NCBI RefSeq assembly: GCF_026222555.1 | Contig: NZ_CP098511.1 | Coordinates: 663,501 to 727,500, forward strand | From: Aquimarina sp. ERC-38 | GTDB lineage: Bacteria > Bacteroidota > Bacteroidia > Flavobacteriales > Flavobacteriaceae | Reading direction: 5' to 3' | Length of the DNA stretch: 64,000 nt | In this document: positions 9,201 to 19,200 of the stretch, piece by piece | Numbering within the stretch: the first letter of the stretch is position 1 | Layout of the letters: every line of letters starts with the position of its first letter | Translations under genes and position numbers: made by a program | The notes under the pieces: generated by a model | Told to the model about the DNA's origin: nothing | What the model saw: only the letters and a program-made list of their open reading frames with translations | Database searches by the model: none

Positions 9201-9260
9201 GATGCCCGGGCTTATCCCAATGCCAGGACTTTTCTATTTGCAATCCAGGCTACATTTTAA
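6246..9260 (+). CDS. SusC/RagA-family TonB-linked outer membrane transporter
   Basis: 1004 residues. Signal peptide (to about residue 23, CVHAQ), carboxypeptidase-D regulatory-like domain (residues 24-108, GIVSEANGPLPGVNILVKGT), TonB-box region DEIVIVGYGS at 105-114, plug domain (about 115-230, with NPLFIVDGLFVDN and ILKDAAAAAIYGARAANGV) and a beta-barrel to the C-terminal Phe. It forms the pore of an energised SusCD import complex with the next gene, 22 bases downstream. The length is typical for the SusC family. The partner genes (alpha-galactosidase, glycerol enzymes) suggest a galactoside cargo, but SusC sequence alone does not show substrate. The start ATG follows the locus promoter; a signal peptide fits exactly. 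Confidence 0.95.
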   Translation: MKQKLFTSIMITMLMGITTCVHAQITVTGIVSEANGPLPGVNILVKGTQNGTTSDFDGVYTLTDVAEDATLIFSYIGFVSVEIPVNGQNEVNITLQEDAAALDEIVIVGYGSEIKRDLTTAISSIKGDEVTETAVASNPVTALQGKVSGIQVESFGGQPGGRANVFIRGVNSLSNANPLFIVDGLFVDNMQYINPNDIEEISILKDAAAAAIYGARAANGVVLINTNHGRKEQDIEVKLNTKVGVDTPSKRLDFIDGQQYTDYLNQRFANDGSETRVDWNGVNTDWQDENLSSALVEDYGFSISGGGQKSSHFVSANYFKQDGILVGSGFERINFRINNKFEFGKIRVTQSAGITQGKLQQNNWYGFDGTTAPTIARTNEANEGGFDGPNTPVQGPGGVNQFALASLENNLTTTRTLFGTAKFDYDINEHFTVSANFGVDYITNRVFQFTPTFVMSETIDPVRNFNELNDLTDFREDALNLLVEPTLTYNQEFDKHKVSGVLGYTYFLENVNSSGLYGQGTPSNAIQVVSALPANEQIVLLGENSTAGLESVFGRFNYNFDSRYLFSATLRRDASSRFAKDNQVGYFPSFSAGWNVSNESFWQSETVNYFKLRASYGELGSYPDVFYPTIDVFLSNRSNTTFNSQLASGLARTTLADPNLIWETTKTFDIGADVSFLNNKINFSMDYYAKDIEDVLVDIAVPATSGIDLPVTRNAGDLVNQGLEFNVDYKKREGDFTFTVGTNFSFNLKSEAGDIPNPILGPAIDEDLRVVNRTVANEPIGSFYGFKVEDKVNPETGDFVRIDVNGDGTVDADDITNIGNPIPDFTYGLNFNADYKNFDFTVNFNGVQGNEIYNLSRYYNILWQDGGKLTEVLDSWTPTNTDTSIPRATVSDGQDNKAPSSFFVEDGSYLRLKTLEVGYNFPESVIGDKLIKNLRLSLNVQNVFVITSYSGYDPDVSSTDGGRASLNSGVPGVRVPVNPLLGRGLDARAYPNARTFLFAIQATF

Positions 9261-9282
9261 AAAGTTGTAAAAGTATCGAATT

Positions 9283-10893
9283 ATGAAAAAATTAATAAAC
9301 ATAAAAACAAAAGTAACAATGACAGCGGTTGTCCTTGTTGCATTAGTCTTAGGCTGTTCGGATGAATTACTTGAGCAAAATAATAACAACGGTACCTCTA
9401 GTGATAACTTCGGAACTTCACCGGAACAGGTAGAAGCTGCGGTTAATGGTGCTTTTCATCCGCTAACTACTGCTTTCTTTTGGGGTAGAATTATACATAC
9501 GGGAGCCTTTTTACGATCTGATGAATACAACGTATTTGAATTTGCTTCTAATACGGCTATGGCAGGTTTGAATGCAAATCCGGGAGATCGGTGGGCATTA
9601 GAACCCTGGCAACAACTTTACAAGTCCATTGGCAGATGTAATACTATTATCAATCGGGTAACCGCAGAAGGAATTCCGGATGAGACCGTTCGGAATCAAT
9701 TAGTAGGTCAAGCCTATTTTTTAAGGGCTTTTGACTATTGGTACTTACTCAATTTATATGGTAATATCCCAAAGATAACTGAAGAACCAAACCTTGATGA
9801 TTTAGCAGTGTCACAAGCAGATCCTAAAGAAATCTGGGAACTTATTTTAGATGACTTAACTAAAGCAGAAGAAATGCTCCCTGAATCCTGGACAAGTGAA
9901 AATCTAGGAAGACCTACTTCCTTAGCCGCTACTGCTTTAAAGGGGAAATCTTATCTCTATCGAGAAGAATGGGAAGAAGCAGAACAAGCTTTCCGGGAGG
10001 TAATAAATTCAGGAAACTATGCGCTTTTACCCGGAACACAATTTGACAATAATTTTTCTCAGGAAAATGAAAATAATATAGAATCTGTCTTTGAATTACA
10101 GTTCTTGGGTCAGCAAACCTTTGTTTGGGGTACTGATATTCCTGGAACCGGTACTATGGGTAATTATCACATTGATTATGCACCACCAGCCAAAACTCCG
10201 GACAGAGGACATGTAATCAACCCCTGGTTGAGAGATTTGTATGAAGCAAATAACGATGAACTTAGAAGAAATGCAACGCTTGTTTATGATTATCCCGGAG
10301 CTACCGGTTACGGAGGTTTATCTTATCAAGAAGATTTTGTGACTCCCAGAATGGATGCGGATGGTAATCCTATGGAAACTGATGTACAAATAGCTACACA
10401 AGCAAATGTAGCTCCTATATTTTCCAAAAAATATACGGGCATGGATATCGGACTTCGGGAAGAAGTCGATTTTTTAGGAACTAATGTTGGGAACAACTGG
10501 CGAATCATTCGGTACGCAGATGTTTTATTAATGATGGCAGAAGCTTTAAACGAACAAAATAAAACGGGAGATGCCGAGATGTTTATCAATATGGTCAGAG
10601 AACGTGCGAATTTAACACCGCTTAGCGGATTGTCACAATTGGATATGATGCAAGCGATCATAGATGAGCGAGCGATGGAACTGGCAGGAGAAGGACACCG
10701 TTTCTTAGACCTGGTAAGGTGGGAACTAGCAGATGACTATTTAGGCCCTAACTCTTTACACGGTACAGGTTCCAATCATCCTAAGTCCTTAGTAGGAGGA
10801 ACTTTTGTTTCAGGGCGGGATGAACTTATCTGGATTCCTATCGGTGAAATTTCGTCGAATCCCAGTTTAGAACAGAACCCGGGTTATCAATAA
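9283..10893 (+). CDS. SusD/RagB-family substrate-binding lipoprotein
   Basis: 536 residues, the surface lid of the SusC channel. Lipoprotein signal MTAVVLVALVLGCSDELL gives a lipidated Cys near residue 25 followed by acidic residues, consistent with surface export. Helical TPR-like body: QAYFLRAFDYWYLLNLYGNIP (residues about 145-165) is the classic SusD helix, and NNWRIIRYADVLLMMAEALNE plus ERAMELAGEGHRFLDLVRW near the C-terminus complete the RagB/SusD domain. The protein ends in the usual NPGYQ. Immediately downstream of susC in one transcript; a hairpin between it and the next gene may lower downstream expression. Confidence 0.95.
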   Translation: MKKLINIKTKVTMTAVVLVALVLGCSDELLEQNNNNGTSSDNFGTSPEQVEAAVNGAFHPLTTAFFWGRIIHTGAFLRSDEYNVFEFASNTAMAGLNANPGDRWALEPWQQLYKSIGRCNTIINRVTAEGIPDETVRNQLVGQAYFLRAFDYWYLLNLYGNIPKITEEPNLDDLAVSQADPKEIWELILDDLTKAEEMLPESWTSENLGRPTSLAATALKGKSYLYREEWEEAEQAFREVINSGNYALLPGTQFDNNFSQENENNIESVFELQFLGQQTFVWGTDIPGTGTMGNYHIDYAPPAKTPDRGHVINPWLRDLYEANNDELRRNATLVYDYPGATGYGGLSYQEDFVTPRMDADGNPMETDVQIATQANVAPIFSKKYTGMDIGLREEVDFLGTNVGNNWRIIRYADVLLMMAEALNEQNKTGDAEMFINMVRERANLTPLSGLSQLDMMQAIIDERAMELAGEGHRFLDLVRWELADDYLGPNSLHGTGSNHPKSLVGGTFVSGRDELIWIPIGEISSNPSLEQNPGYQ

Positions 10894-10983
10894 GAACAAC
10901 TATTAGCCAGATAATTTGTGCTATTTTTATGGCTACTTAGTTAGGTGAATTTCTATTATTTGATGTTGATGTAGCTATAAAAT

Positions 10984-11014
10984 ACCAGGTAGTTCTATAA
11001 AGTATCTACCTGGT
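10984..11014 (+). terminator. Hairpin between susD and the next gene, possible attenuator
   Basis: ACCAGGTAG (10984-10992) pairs perfectly with CTACCTGGT (11006-11014) over a 13-base loop, followed by TTTAATCCTGTTTTT. The T-run is broken, so partial termination is likely. It would keep susCD transcripts above those of the enzymes, an arrangement common in Sus-like operons. Confidence 0.6.
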
Positions 11015-11040
11015 TTTAATCCTGTTTTTATCTTTCGCTA

Positions 11041-14000
11041 TTGAAAAGAGTTATTTTTTATATGAGTGTATTATTACTTTTATGTTGCTGTAAAAAGGAA
11101 TTCCTTTTTTCTTCTAATACGCTATTTACTCAGGTTCCTATCTCAAAATCCGGTATTGATTTTAGAAACACTATCACTGAAAATGATGCTATCAATGTAG
11201 CTGACTTTCAGTATTGTTATAATGGAGGAGGCGTAGGTATTGGCGACTTCAATAATGACGGATTACCAGATATTGTTTTTTCCGGCAACCAGGTTTCCAG
11301 TCGGTTGTACCTTAATACCGGAGATTTAACTTTTAAAGATATTTCAAAAGAAGCAAACTTTACCACTGATACCTGGGTAACAGGAATTAGTATTGTAGAT
11401 ATAAACACCGACGGTTTTGACGATATTTATCTGAACGTAGGGGGACCTGCTTGCGAAAATAGTCCTTGCACCAACCTTTTATTTATCAATCAGGGCGTTG
11501 ATGAGAGCGGTATACCTCGTTTTATCGAAAAAGCTAGAGAATTTGGATTGGATGATTCCGGGTATAGCCAACAAACTGTCTTTTTTGATTATGACTTAGA
11601 CGGAGATTTGGATGCTTTTATAATTCATAATGGGAATACCAAAAGAGATAGAAATACGCCGTTACCTAAAAGATATTTTCCGGAACATCTGAAGGATAAA
11701 CTTCTGGAAAACCAAAAGGATTCGACGAATAATCAAGCATATTTTAAAGATGTATCAGAAGACGCCAGTATTATCCATAAGGGTTTTAGCCTGGGAGTAG
11801 CCATTCATGATTTTAATAATGACCATCTGCCTGATATTTATGTAAGCAATGATTTTATTACGAATGATCTGGTTTATATCAATCAGGGTACTAATACAGC
11901 AGGTATTCACCAAGGTTTTAAAAATATTGGAAAAGAGTTCTTAGCAAAACAAAGTTTTAATGCCATGGGAACGGATGTTGCAGATTATAATAATGATTTA
12001 TGGCCGGATATAGTAGTGGTAGATATGCTCCCAAATGATTACGAACGACAGAAAAAAATGTTGGGATTCCATAATTATGACAAATATTTGTTGAGCCTTC
12101 AAAACGGCTATACTCCCCAATACATTCATAATACCTTACAACACCATAATGGCATGCTGGGTACTAATTTAATTCCCACTTCTGAAATAGGGGTTGCTGC
12201 CGGTATTTCCAGTACGGATTGGAGTTGGGCGCCCTTATTAGCAGATTATGATAATGATGGAGATAAAGATCTATACATTACAAATGGTTATGTTAAGGAT
12301 ATTACCGATCTGGATTTTATCAATTATTCCAAGCAAAATAATATGTTCGGAACCCCGGGTTCTCAAAAGGAAAAATTAAAAAAGTTGGTCCACGAACTCC
12401 CCGGAATCTACCTTCCTAATTACAGTTTTAAAAATAACAAGCAACTAGAGTTTGAAAATAGTTCGGCAGAATGGTTTCCGGCGACACCTTCTTTTTCAAA
12501 CGGAGTGGCTTATGCGGATCTCGATCTTGATCATGATTTAGACCTTATTGTCAATAACATCAACGATCCTGCATTTATTTTTGAAAATCATACAAACGAT
12601 CATAATGTTTCCACTCATTTTATACGGATTAAGTTAGAAGGTACTAAAGAAAACAAAAAAGGGATTGGTGCCAATATACATGTATGGACACAGGAATCCG
12701 TACAACAACAGTATGTTTCTACCATTAGAGGATATTTATCCTCTGTAGAACCTATCGCCCATTTTGGATTACCTTCTGATCGTATTGATTCTTTACAAGT
12801 ACAATGGCCGGACGGTAAAATTTCAACTTTAAAAGATGTACAGGCTAACCAGGTAATTACAATAAGTTATACTACTGCCACAGATCAAAAGATTACCCTA
12901 CCGGAAGCACCCCTGTTTCAATTAGAAAATAACATCTTTACTTTTAAGCATCAGGAGAATTATTATAATGATTTTACCTATCAATCGCTACTCCCCTACC
13001 AGTCTAATGCAAATGGGCCTTGTCTAAGTATTGCTAATATAAATCAAACCCCTGGGGAAGAAATATTTATAGGAGGTAGCAAAGGAGTACCGGGTAGTAT
13101 TTTGGCACAGGATGACCAGGGAACCTATAAAATAATTCAGGAATTAGATAGTGAATTTGAAGATCAAACTTCACAATTTGTAGACATAGACCAGGATGGT
13201 GATCAGGATTTGCTAGTAGGGAGCGGAGGTACTGAGACTAAAACAGACACTGCTCAGTTTCAGGATCGAATTTATTTAAATAATGGTAAGGGCTTTTTTA
13301 CCCGAGATACCAGCAGTGTATTCTCTAAGTTAAAAACTAATTCAAGATGTATTGCAGTAACTCAGGATCAATCAGACGCTAATTCTTATATTTTTATAGG
13401 AGGCGGAGTACTCCCAAATGCTTATCCCAAAGCAGCTAGAAGCTATATAATTAAAAATCAAAAACATGTAAGTACCCTACAATTTGACGGTATCGTTACA
13501 GATGCGATTTGGACAAAGCTTTTAACAGATTCCAAAGAAGAATTAGTCATCGCCGGTCATTGGATGCCTTTAACCCTAATGCAAATAGAAAATAATAATC
13601 TTAAAGAAATTCCGGTACAATGGCAAGATAAAGCCGGTCATCCCTTAGAAATGTCAGGTTGGTGGAATACCGTAAAGATGGCTGATTTTGATAATGACGG
13701 TGATATGGATCTAATCGCGGGTAATCAGGGAATTAACGGTTTTATAAGATCGGAGTTTAAAAAACCACTGTATATTTATAAGGAGGATTATGATCAAAAC
13801 GGAAGCGTTGATCCCATTTTAGCTAAATACTTTCTTTCAGGAACAGATACTTTATTGCAACCTATTCATACGCGTGATGATGTAATGAAACAACTGGTAA
13901 GCCTCAAGAAAAATTATTCTACTTACACCCAATTTTCTAAAGCTACTTTTCAGGAATTACTTGAGATCACCGATCTTAAAAGCCAAACCTTACAAGCCTC

Positions 14001-14439
14001 CGTGTTTGAATCTGTTTATGCTGAAAATGTTGGGAATTACACCTTTAGAGTACATGCTTTACCCCCAGCCTGCCAGATAGCTCCGATCAATGATTTTGTG
14101 ATCGAAGATTTTAATCAGGATGGTTATCCGGATGTATTGGCTGTTGGTAATAATTATTCTTCTGAAGCTAATTACGGACGACAGGATGCATCTAACGGGT
14201 GGTACTTACAAGGAAGTGCTGACGGATTTACACTTGTTCCTAATAGTAAAAGCGGATTTATAGTTTCCGGACAGTCCAATCATATGGCGCTGTTATCTGA
14301 TCAGTACCAAAGAAAAAGGGTAATTGTGACACAAAATAATGATAGTATAAAAAGTTTTATGTATGCAAATCCTAATCATCAGGCGAATTTTGCACAAAGT
14401 AATACCCCTTCTAAGAAAATCAAAAACACCTCTTTATGA
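11041..14439 (+). CDS. FG-GAP/VCBS repeat lipoprotein with ASPIC/UnbV domain
   Basis: 1132 residues starting at TTG (lipoprotein signal KRVIFYMSVLLLLCCCKK, Cys near 15-17); an ATG at codon 8 would give a signal without the basic residues. FG-GAP/VCBS beta-propeller repeats with calcium-type loops, e.g. IGDFNNDGLPDIVFSG (about residue 67), FDYDLDGDLDAF, IHDFNNDHLPDIYVSND and DYDNDGDKDLYITNG. An ASPIC/UnbV domain at about residues 520-615 (RIKLEGTKENKKGIGANI, then LQVQWPDGKISTLKDVQANQ) is followed by a second propeller ending NDFVIEDFNQDGYPDVLAVG. This CRTAC1-like architecture is known from SusCD loci, probably as a surface glycan- or ligand-binding protein. It overlaps the alpha-galactosidase by four bases, so it belongs to the same operon. 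Exact role unknown. Confidence 0.88.
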   Translation: MKRVIFYMSVLLLLCCCKKEFLFSSNTLFTQVPISKSGIDFRNTITENDAINVADFQYCYNGGGVGIGDFNNDGLPDIVFSGNQVSSRLYLNTGDLTFKDISKEANFTTDTWVTGISIVDINTDGFDDIYLNVGGPACENSPCTNLLFINQGVDESGIPRFIEKAREFGLDDSGYSQQTVFFDYDLDGDLDAFIIHNGNTKRDRNTPLPKRYFPEHLKDKLLENQKDSTNNQAYFKDVSEDASIIHKGFSLGVAIHDFNNDHLPDIYVSNDFITNDLVYINQGTNTAGIHQGFKNIGKEFLAKQSFNAMGTDVADYNNDLWPDIVVVDMLPNDYERQKKMLGFHNYDKYLLSLQNGYTPQYIHNTLQHHNGMLGTNLIPTSEIGVAAGISSTDWSWAPLLADYDNDGDKDLYITNGYVKDITDLDFINYSKQNNMFGTPGSQKEKLKKLVHELPGIYLPNYSFKNNKQLEFENSSAEWFPATPSFSNGVAYADLDLDHDLDLIVNNINDPAFIFENHTNDHNVSTHFIRIKLEGTKENKKGIGANIHVWTQESVQQQYVSTIRGYLSSVEPIAHFGLPSDRIDSLQVQWPDGKISTLKDVQANQVITISYTTATDQKITLPEAPLFQLENNIFTFKHQENYYNDFTYQSLLPYQSNANGPCLSIANINQTPGEEIFIGGSKGVPGSILAQDDQGTYKIIQELDSEFEDQTSQFVDIDQDGDQDLLVGSGGTETKTDTAQFQDRIYLNNGKGFFTRDTSSVFSKLKTNSRCIAVTQDQSDANSYIFIGGGVLPNAYPKAARSYIIKNQKHVSTLQFDGIVTDAIWTKLLTDSKEELVIAGHWMPLTLMQIENNNLKEIPVQWQDKAGHPLEMSGWWNTVKMADFDNDGDMDLIAGNQGINGFIRSEFKKPLYIYKEDYDQNGSVDPILAKYFLSGTDTLLQPIHTRDDVMKQLVSLKKNYSTYTQFSKATFQELLEITDLKSQTLQASVFESVYAENVGNYTFRVHALPPACQIAPINDFVIEDFNQDGYPDVLAVGNNYSSEANYGRQDASNGWYLQGSADGFTLVPNSKSGFIVSGQSNHMALLSDQYQRKRVIVTQNNDSIKSFMYANPNHQANFAQSNTPSKKIKNTSL

Positions 14440-16205
14440 TTAAAGAAGATTATAAGCATCACATCGATATTTATAAAAATACGGATCAGGTTAAAGTAGC
14501 TATTTCTTTAACTGATCAAAAAGATGGAAAATCGATCTATACCATTCGTATTAGTGCAGATGAAACTTTTGATCCCAGCCCAATTACCTTACGCTGGAAA
14601 ATTCCTGCAATTAATGTAAAAGGAGTCTGGAAACCTACCACGGATTTTTCAAAAAGAATTATGGACGATTGGGAACTGGATCACCTGGAATCCCGAATAT
14701 CTGTGGATGCTCCGGTTATCTCTGTATTTGGTCATAAAGATGAAAATACAATTACTTTTGCCTGTTCTGATGCGATTAATACGACTCAATTAAATGCACT
14801 TTACCGAGAGGAAGATAATCATATTTATTGCCATATTTCGCTATTTGTAGAAAGACATCCTACTATCAAGGAATACACTACACAACTTTATATAGATCAG
14901 AATAAACAACATTTTTCAAAATCTTTGACCGCTGTGAGTAAATGGTGGGAAACTTTTGAACAACTTGCCCCCATTCACACACCTCAATTGGCAAAAGTAC
15001 CGGTTTACTCCACTTGGTATCAGTTTCATCAAAAATTAGATGCACAGGAACTTATAGAAGAATGTAAAATAGCTAAAACACTCGGATATCAGTTAATAAT
15101 CCTGGATGACGGATGGCAAACCAAAGATGAAAACAGGGGTTACGATTATACCGGTGACTGGCAGCCCGATCGTTTCCCGGATATGAAAAAGTTCGTAGAG
15201 GATATTCACCATACAGGGATGAAACTGGCTTTATGGTATTCTGTTCCTTTTTGCGGAAAAAAGTCTAAAGCTTATCAAACATTTAAAGGCAAGTTTTTAA
15301 CCGAAGAACATCGGTGGGCACCGGTTTTTGACCCTAGATATCCCGATGTACGAGCTTATCTTATTCGGATTTATACGGATGCACTTAGGGAATGGAATAT
15401 TGACGGATTTAAACTGGATTTTATAGATGAATTCAGAGTATATCCTTCTACCCGACTTACCTTAGCCGAGGGTAGGGATTATGCCTCTGTCAACCTTGCG
15501 GTAGATCGTTTGATGACTGATATTATCCAGGCTTTACATCGTATCAATCCGGAGGTGATTATTGAATTCAGGCAAAAATACACGGGGCCAGCCATGCGAA
15601 AATATGGCAATATGTTTCGCGCTTTTGATTGTCCGGGAGATACCGTGATGAACCGTGTCCGGATTACGGATATTAAAATGCTTTGTGGTACTACTGCAGT
15701 TCATAGCGACATGTTTACCTATCATCCGGAAGAACCCCTGGAGATGAAAGCTTTGCAAATTCTTAATACCTTATATGGCGTACCCCAACTTTCCGTACGT
15801 TTAAAAAACGCTACTTCGGAAGAATTAGCCATGATCCGTTTTTACACCTGCTATTGGTCTAATAACGCCCATATATTATTAGACGGAAATTTCGAACCAA
15901 AAAATCCTTTATCTAATTACCCGATTTTAAAATCTTCAAATAAAGAATTGGCTATTATAAGCATATATGAAGATCAGGTTTTATATCTTGAAGAAGAAAC
16001 ATTAAATATTGATATTATAAATGCCAAAATGTCCTCTGAAGTAATTATACGTAGTGCTAAAAATTACGGGACGTATCATTGTGAAGTATATGATTGTAAA
16101 GGAGAAAAAACCAAAGATCAGGATATAAAATTATACATCGGAGTACAACAAATTAATGTACCACCAGCCGGTTTAATTCAATTAAAAAAAGTTGCTAAAA
16201 GTTAA
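14436..16205 (+). CDS. Cytoplasmic alpha-galactosidase, GH36-like
   Basis: 589 residues, no signal peptide (MIKEDYKHHID), so it should act in the cytoplasm. N-terminal beta-sandwich (about 1-180), then a TIM barrel with melibiase marks: LIILDDGWQ (220-228), GDWQPDRFPDMKKFV (240-254), LALWYSVPF, and GFKLDFIDEF, where Asp328 is the expected nucleophile. RAFDCPGD (395-402) carries the candidate acid/base Asp398 or Asp402. A C-terminal beta-domain follows. Retaining GH36 enzymes release terminal alpha-galactose. The start ATG overlaps the previous stop (ATGA), and 28 bases separate it from the glycerol-kinase fusion. With these neighbours the likely substrate is a small alpha-galactosyl glycerol imported intact rather than raffinose or galactomannan; the family call is firm and the substrate is inference. 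Confidence 0.9.
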   Translation: MIKEDYKHHIDIYKNTDQVKVAISLTDQKDGKSIYTIRISADETFDPSPITLRWKIPAINVKGVWKPTTDFSKRIMDDWELDHLESRISVDAPVISVFGHKDENTITFACSDAINTTQLNALYREEDNHIYCHISLFVERHPTIKEYTTQLYIDQNKQHFSKSLTAVSKWWETFEQLAPIHTPQLAKVPVYSTWYQFHQKLDAQELIEECKIAKTLGYQLIILDDGWQTKDENRGYDYTGDWQPDRFPDMKKFVEDIHHTGMKLALWYSVPFCGKKSKAYQTFKGKFLTEEHRWAPVFDPRYPDVRAYLIRIYTDALREWNIDGFKLDFIDEFRVYPSTRLTLAEGRDYASVNLAVDRLMTDIIQALHRINPEVIIEFRQKYTGPAMRKYGNMFRAFDCPGDTVMNRVRITDIKMLCGTTAVHSDMFTYHPEEPLEMKALQILNTLYGVPQLSVRLKNATSEELAMIRFYTCYWSNNAHILLDGNFEPKNPLSNYPILKSSNKELAIISIYEDQVLYLEEETLNIDIINAKMSSEVIIRSAKNYGTYHCEVYDCKGEKTKDQDIKLYIGVQQINVPPAGLIQLKKVAKS

Positions 16206-16233
16206 ATTACCCTATTAAAAAAGACCTATCCCT

Positions 16234-19200
16234 ATGAACACATCTTATATTATCGCCTTCGATCAGGGAACTACAAGTACCAGAGCAATTCTATTTAACG
16301 AGAAAGGTAAGATTTGTGGTATTTCGCAAAAAGAACTTAAACAATATTACCCTAAACCGGGCTGGGTAGAACATAATCCCCTGGAAATTTATCAAGATCA
16401 GCTAGAAGTATTTACCGAAGTAATTAAAACTTCAGGTATTCGTCCGAAGGAGATCGCAGGGATAGGAATTACGAATCAAAGGGAAACCACCGTGGTCTGG
16501 GATAAACATACCGGTGAACCCATTTATAATGCAATCGTCTGGTTAGATAAAAGAACTACTGTCATCTGTGAAGAATTAAAGGAATCCGGTATCGAAGCCT
16601 ACGTTAATAAAAATACCGGTTTAATTATAGACTCTTATTTTTCGGGCACTAAACTTAAGTGGATTTTAGATAATGTAGCAGGTGCCAGGAAAAAAGCTGA
16701 AAACGGAGACTTATTATTTGGTACCATAGATACCTGGCTGATCTGGAAATTTACCAAAGGAGCAAAACATGTTACGGATCATTCAAATGCATCAAGAACT
16801 TTACTTTATAATATTTTAAATTTGGAGTGGGATGCTACTTTGCTACAAGCGTTAAAAATACCTGATTCCATGCTACCTGAAGTACAACATTCTTCTTCAG
16901 CCTTTGGAAGCATTTTGTATGAACAATATGAAATTCCAATTTACGGAGTAGCCGGGGATCAACAGGCTTCGTTGTTTGGGCAAGGTGGATATAAATCCGG
17001 TATTGCTAAAAATACCTACGGTACCGGTTGTTTTACGTTACTCAATACCGGAAAAAAACCTTATACTTCTAAAAACGGCTTATTAACTACCCTATGTTGT
17101 ACCTTACCCGAGGTTCCGGTTAAATATGCCCTAGAAGGAAGCATTTTTGTGGGGGGTGCTTCGGTAAAATGGCTTCGGGATCAACTACAACTTATCAATA
17201 AAGCTGCTGATACTGAAGAAATTTGTATAACTACCCCTTCTACCGATGGACTTTATGTAGTACCTGCCTTTGCCGGACTAGGTGCTCCTCATTGGGATAT
17301 GGATGCAAAAGGTGCTATCTACGGGTTATCTTTGGATTCCGGTAAAAATGAAATTATTAAAGCTACGGTAGATGCCATAGCGTATCAAACCAGGGATGTG
17401 CTTGATGCTATGATTGAAGATAGCGGTAAATTGATGAAAGAATTAAAGGTAGACGGTGGTGCTTCGTCAAACGACTACCTGATGCAATTCCAGGCTGATA
17501 TTCTTAACGTAACCGTAGATCGTCCTAAAATGCTAGAGGTTACTGCTTTTGGCGCGGCTTTATTAGCAGGTATCAAAGCAGGAATCTGGACTAAAAAGAA
17601 CAGTGCTGCCATACGGGAAACAGACCGGAAATTTAAACCCAATATTACCGAACATGAACGTAATCGTAAATATATAGGTTGGCAGGATGCCGTAGAACGT
17701 ACCAAAAGCACCAATGCTAAACTGTTATCCAATCAGGAGGAAGGCCCGGTTCGGTTTTCTATCCTGGATCGTAAGCGGCATATACAATTGGCTCAACGTA
17801 CTAAATATGACCTGATTGTCATTGGGGGTGGCGTGACGGGGGCAGGTATTGCACTGGATGCAGCTTCCAGAGGTTTGCAGGTTTGTCTAATTGAAAAAAA
17901 CGATTTTGCTTCGGGTACCAGTAATAAGTCGACCAAGTTAATCCATGGAGGCTTACGGTATTTAAAGCAAATGGAAATCGGACTGGTTAAAGAATCCGGT
18001 AGTGAACGTGCTATGGTTCATAAATTGGCACCTCACCTGGTAGTTCCTGAAAAGATGTTACTCCCCTTAATCGAAGGAGGTACGTATGGAAAAATGATGA
18101 CTGCCATAGGATTAAAAGTATATGATTTTTTAGCAAATGTAGAGGGAGATGATAAGCGGAAAATGCTCAGTGCACAAGAAACTTTAGCAAAAGAACCTTT
18201 ACTATCCAGCGCAAAATTGACCGGTGGCGGGTATTATGCAGAGTATCGTACGGATGATGCCCGTCTTACCGTAGAACTTTTAAAAAAAGCAGCCTTTTAT
18301 GGCGCTACTATTATTAATTATTGTGAGATGACCTCTTTTCAATATGATGAAGAAGGAAAAATTAAAGGCTTACTTTGTTTGGATCACAATAATCAAAAGA
18401 AATTTAAGATAAAAGCAAGAAATTACGTATCCGCTGCCGGTCCCTGGGTAGATTTACTCCGGGAGAAAGATCATTCGATGACTCATAAACACCTCCATCT
18501 TACTAAAGGTGTTCATATTGTCTTTTCCCGTGAAAAATTTCCGTTAACCCAGGCTATTTATTTTGATGTACCCGATGGCAGAATGATTTTTGCAATTCCG
18601 CGAGGACGGGCCACTTACGTAGGTACTACAGATACGAATTACAACGCTAACCTGAATCGTGTGGTTGCAACTCATGATGATGCTATTTACCTGCTGGATG
18701 CAATAAATAACATGTTCCCAAGTCTTCAGTTACAACTGGAAGATATTGAATCAAATTGGGCGGGCTTACGTCCGTTGATCCATGAAGACGGAAAAGACCC
18801 TTCGGAATTATCCAGAAAAGATGAAATATTTATTTCAAAAACCGGACTTATTTCTATTGCAGGAGGTAAACTAACTGGCTATCGAAAAATGGCGCAACGT
18901 GTTATTGACACGGTCTTAAAAACAATGAATGAGAAAAAAAGAGAACAATTTTCGAAATCATTTACTCAAAACATTCCTTTAACCAGTGACCCACTTAAAG
19001 ATTCTAAGGAAGTAGAAACTTATACTAATGAAATTACTCGTAGGTTAAAAGATATGGGCGTGGAAGATCCTTATTACGGATGGTACCTCACGACAACTTA
19101 TGGTAAGCAGACGGACTACATTCTCAATAAAGTTTCGTATTTTTTAAATGACGATATACAGGAGAAATTGATTCGGGCGGAAGTTTGGTACGGGGTGCAC

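Noticed and set aside
14436..16205. Locus read as a conventional polysaccharide-degradation locus
   Set aside because: The only glycosidase lacks a signal peptide and no secreted endo-enzyme or sulfatase is linked, so polymer breakdown is not supported.
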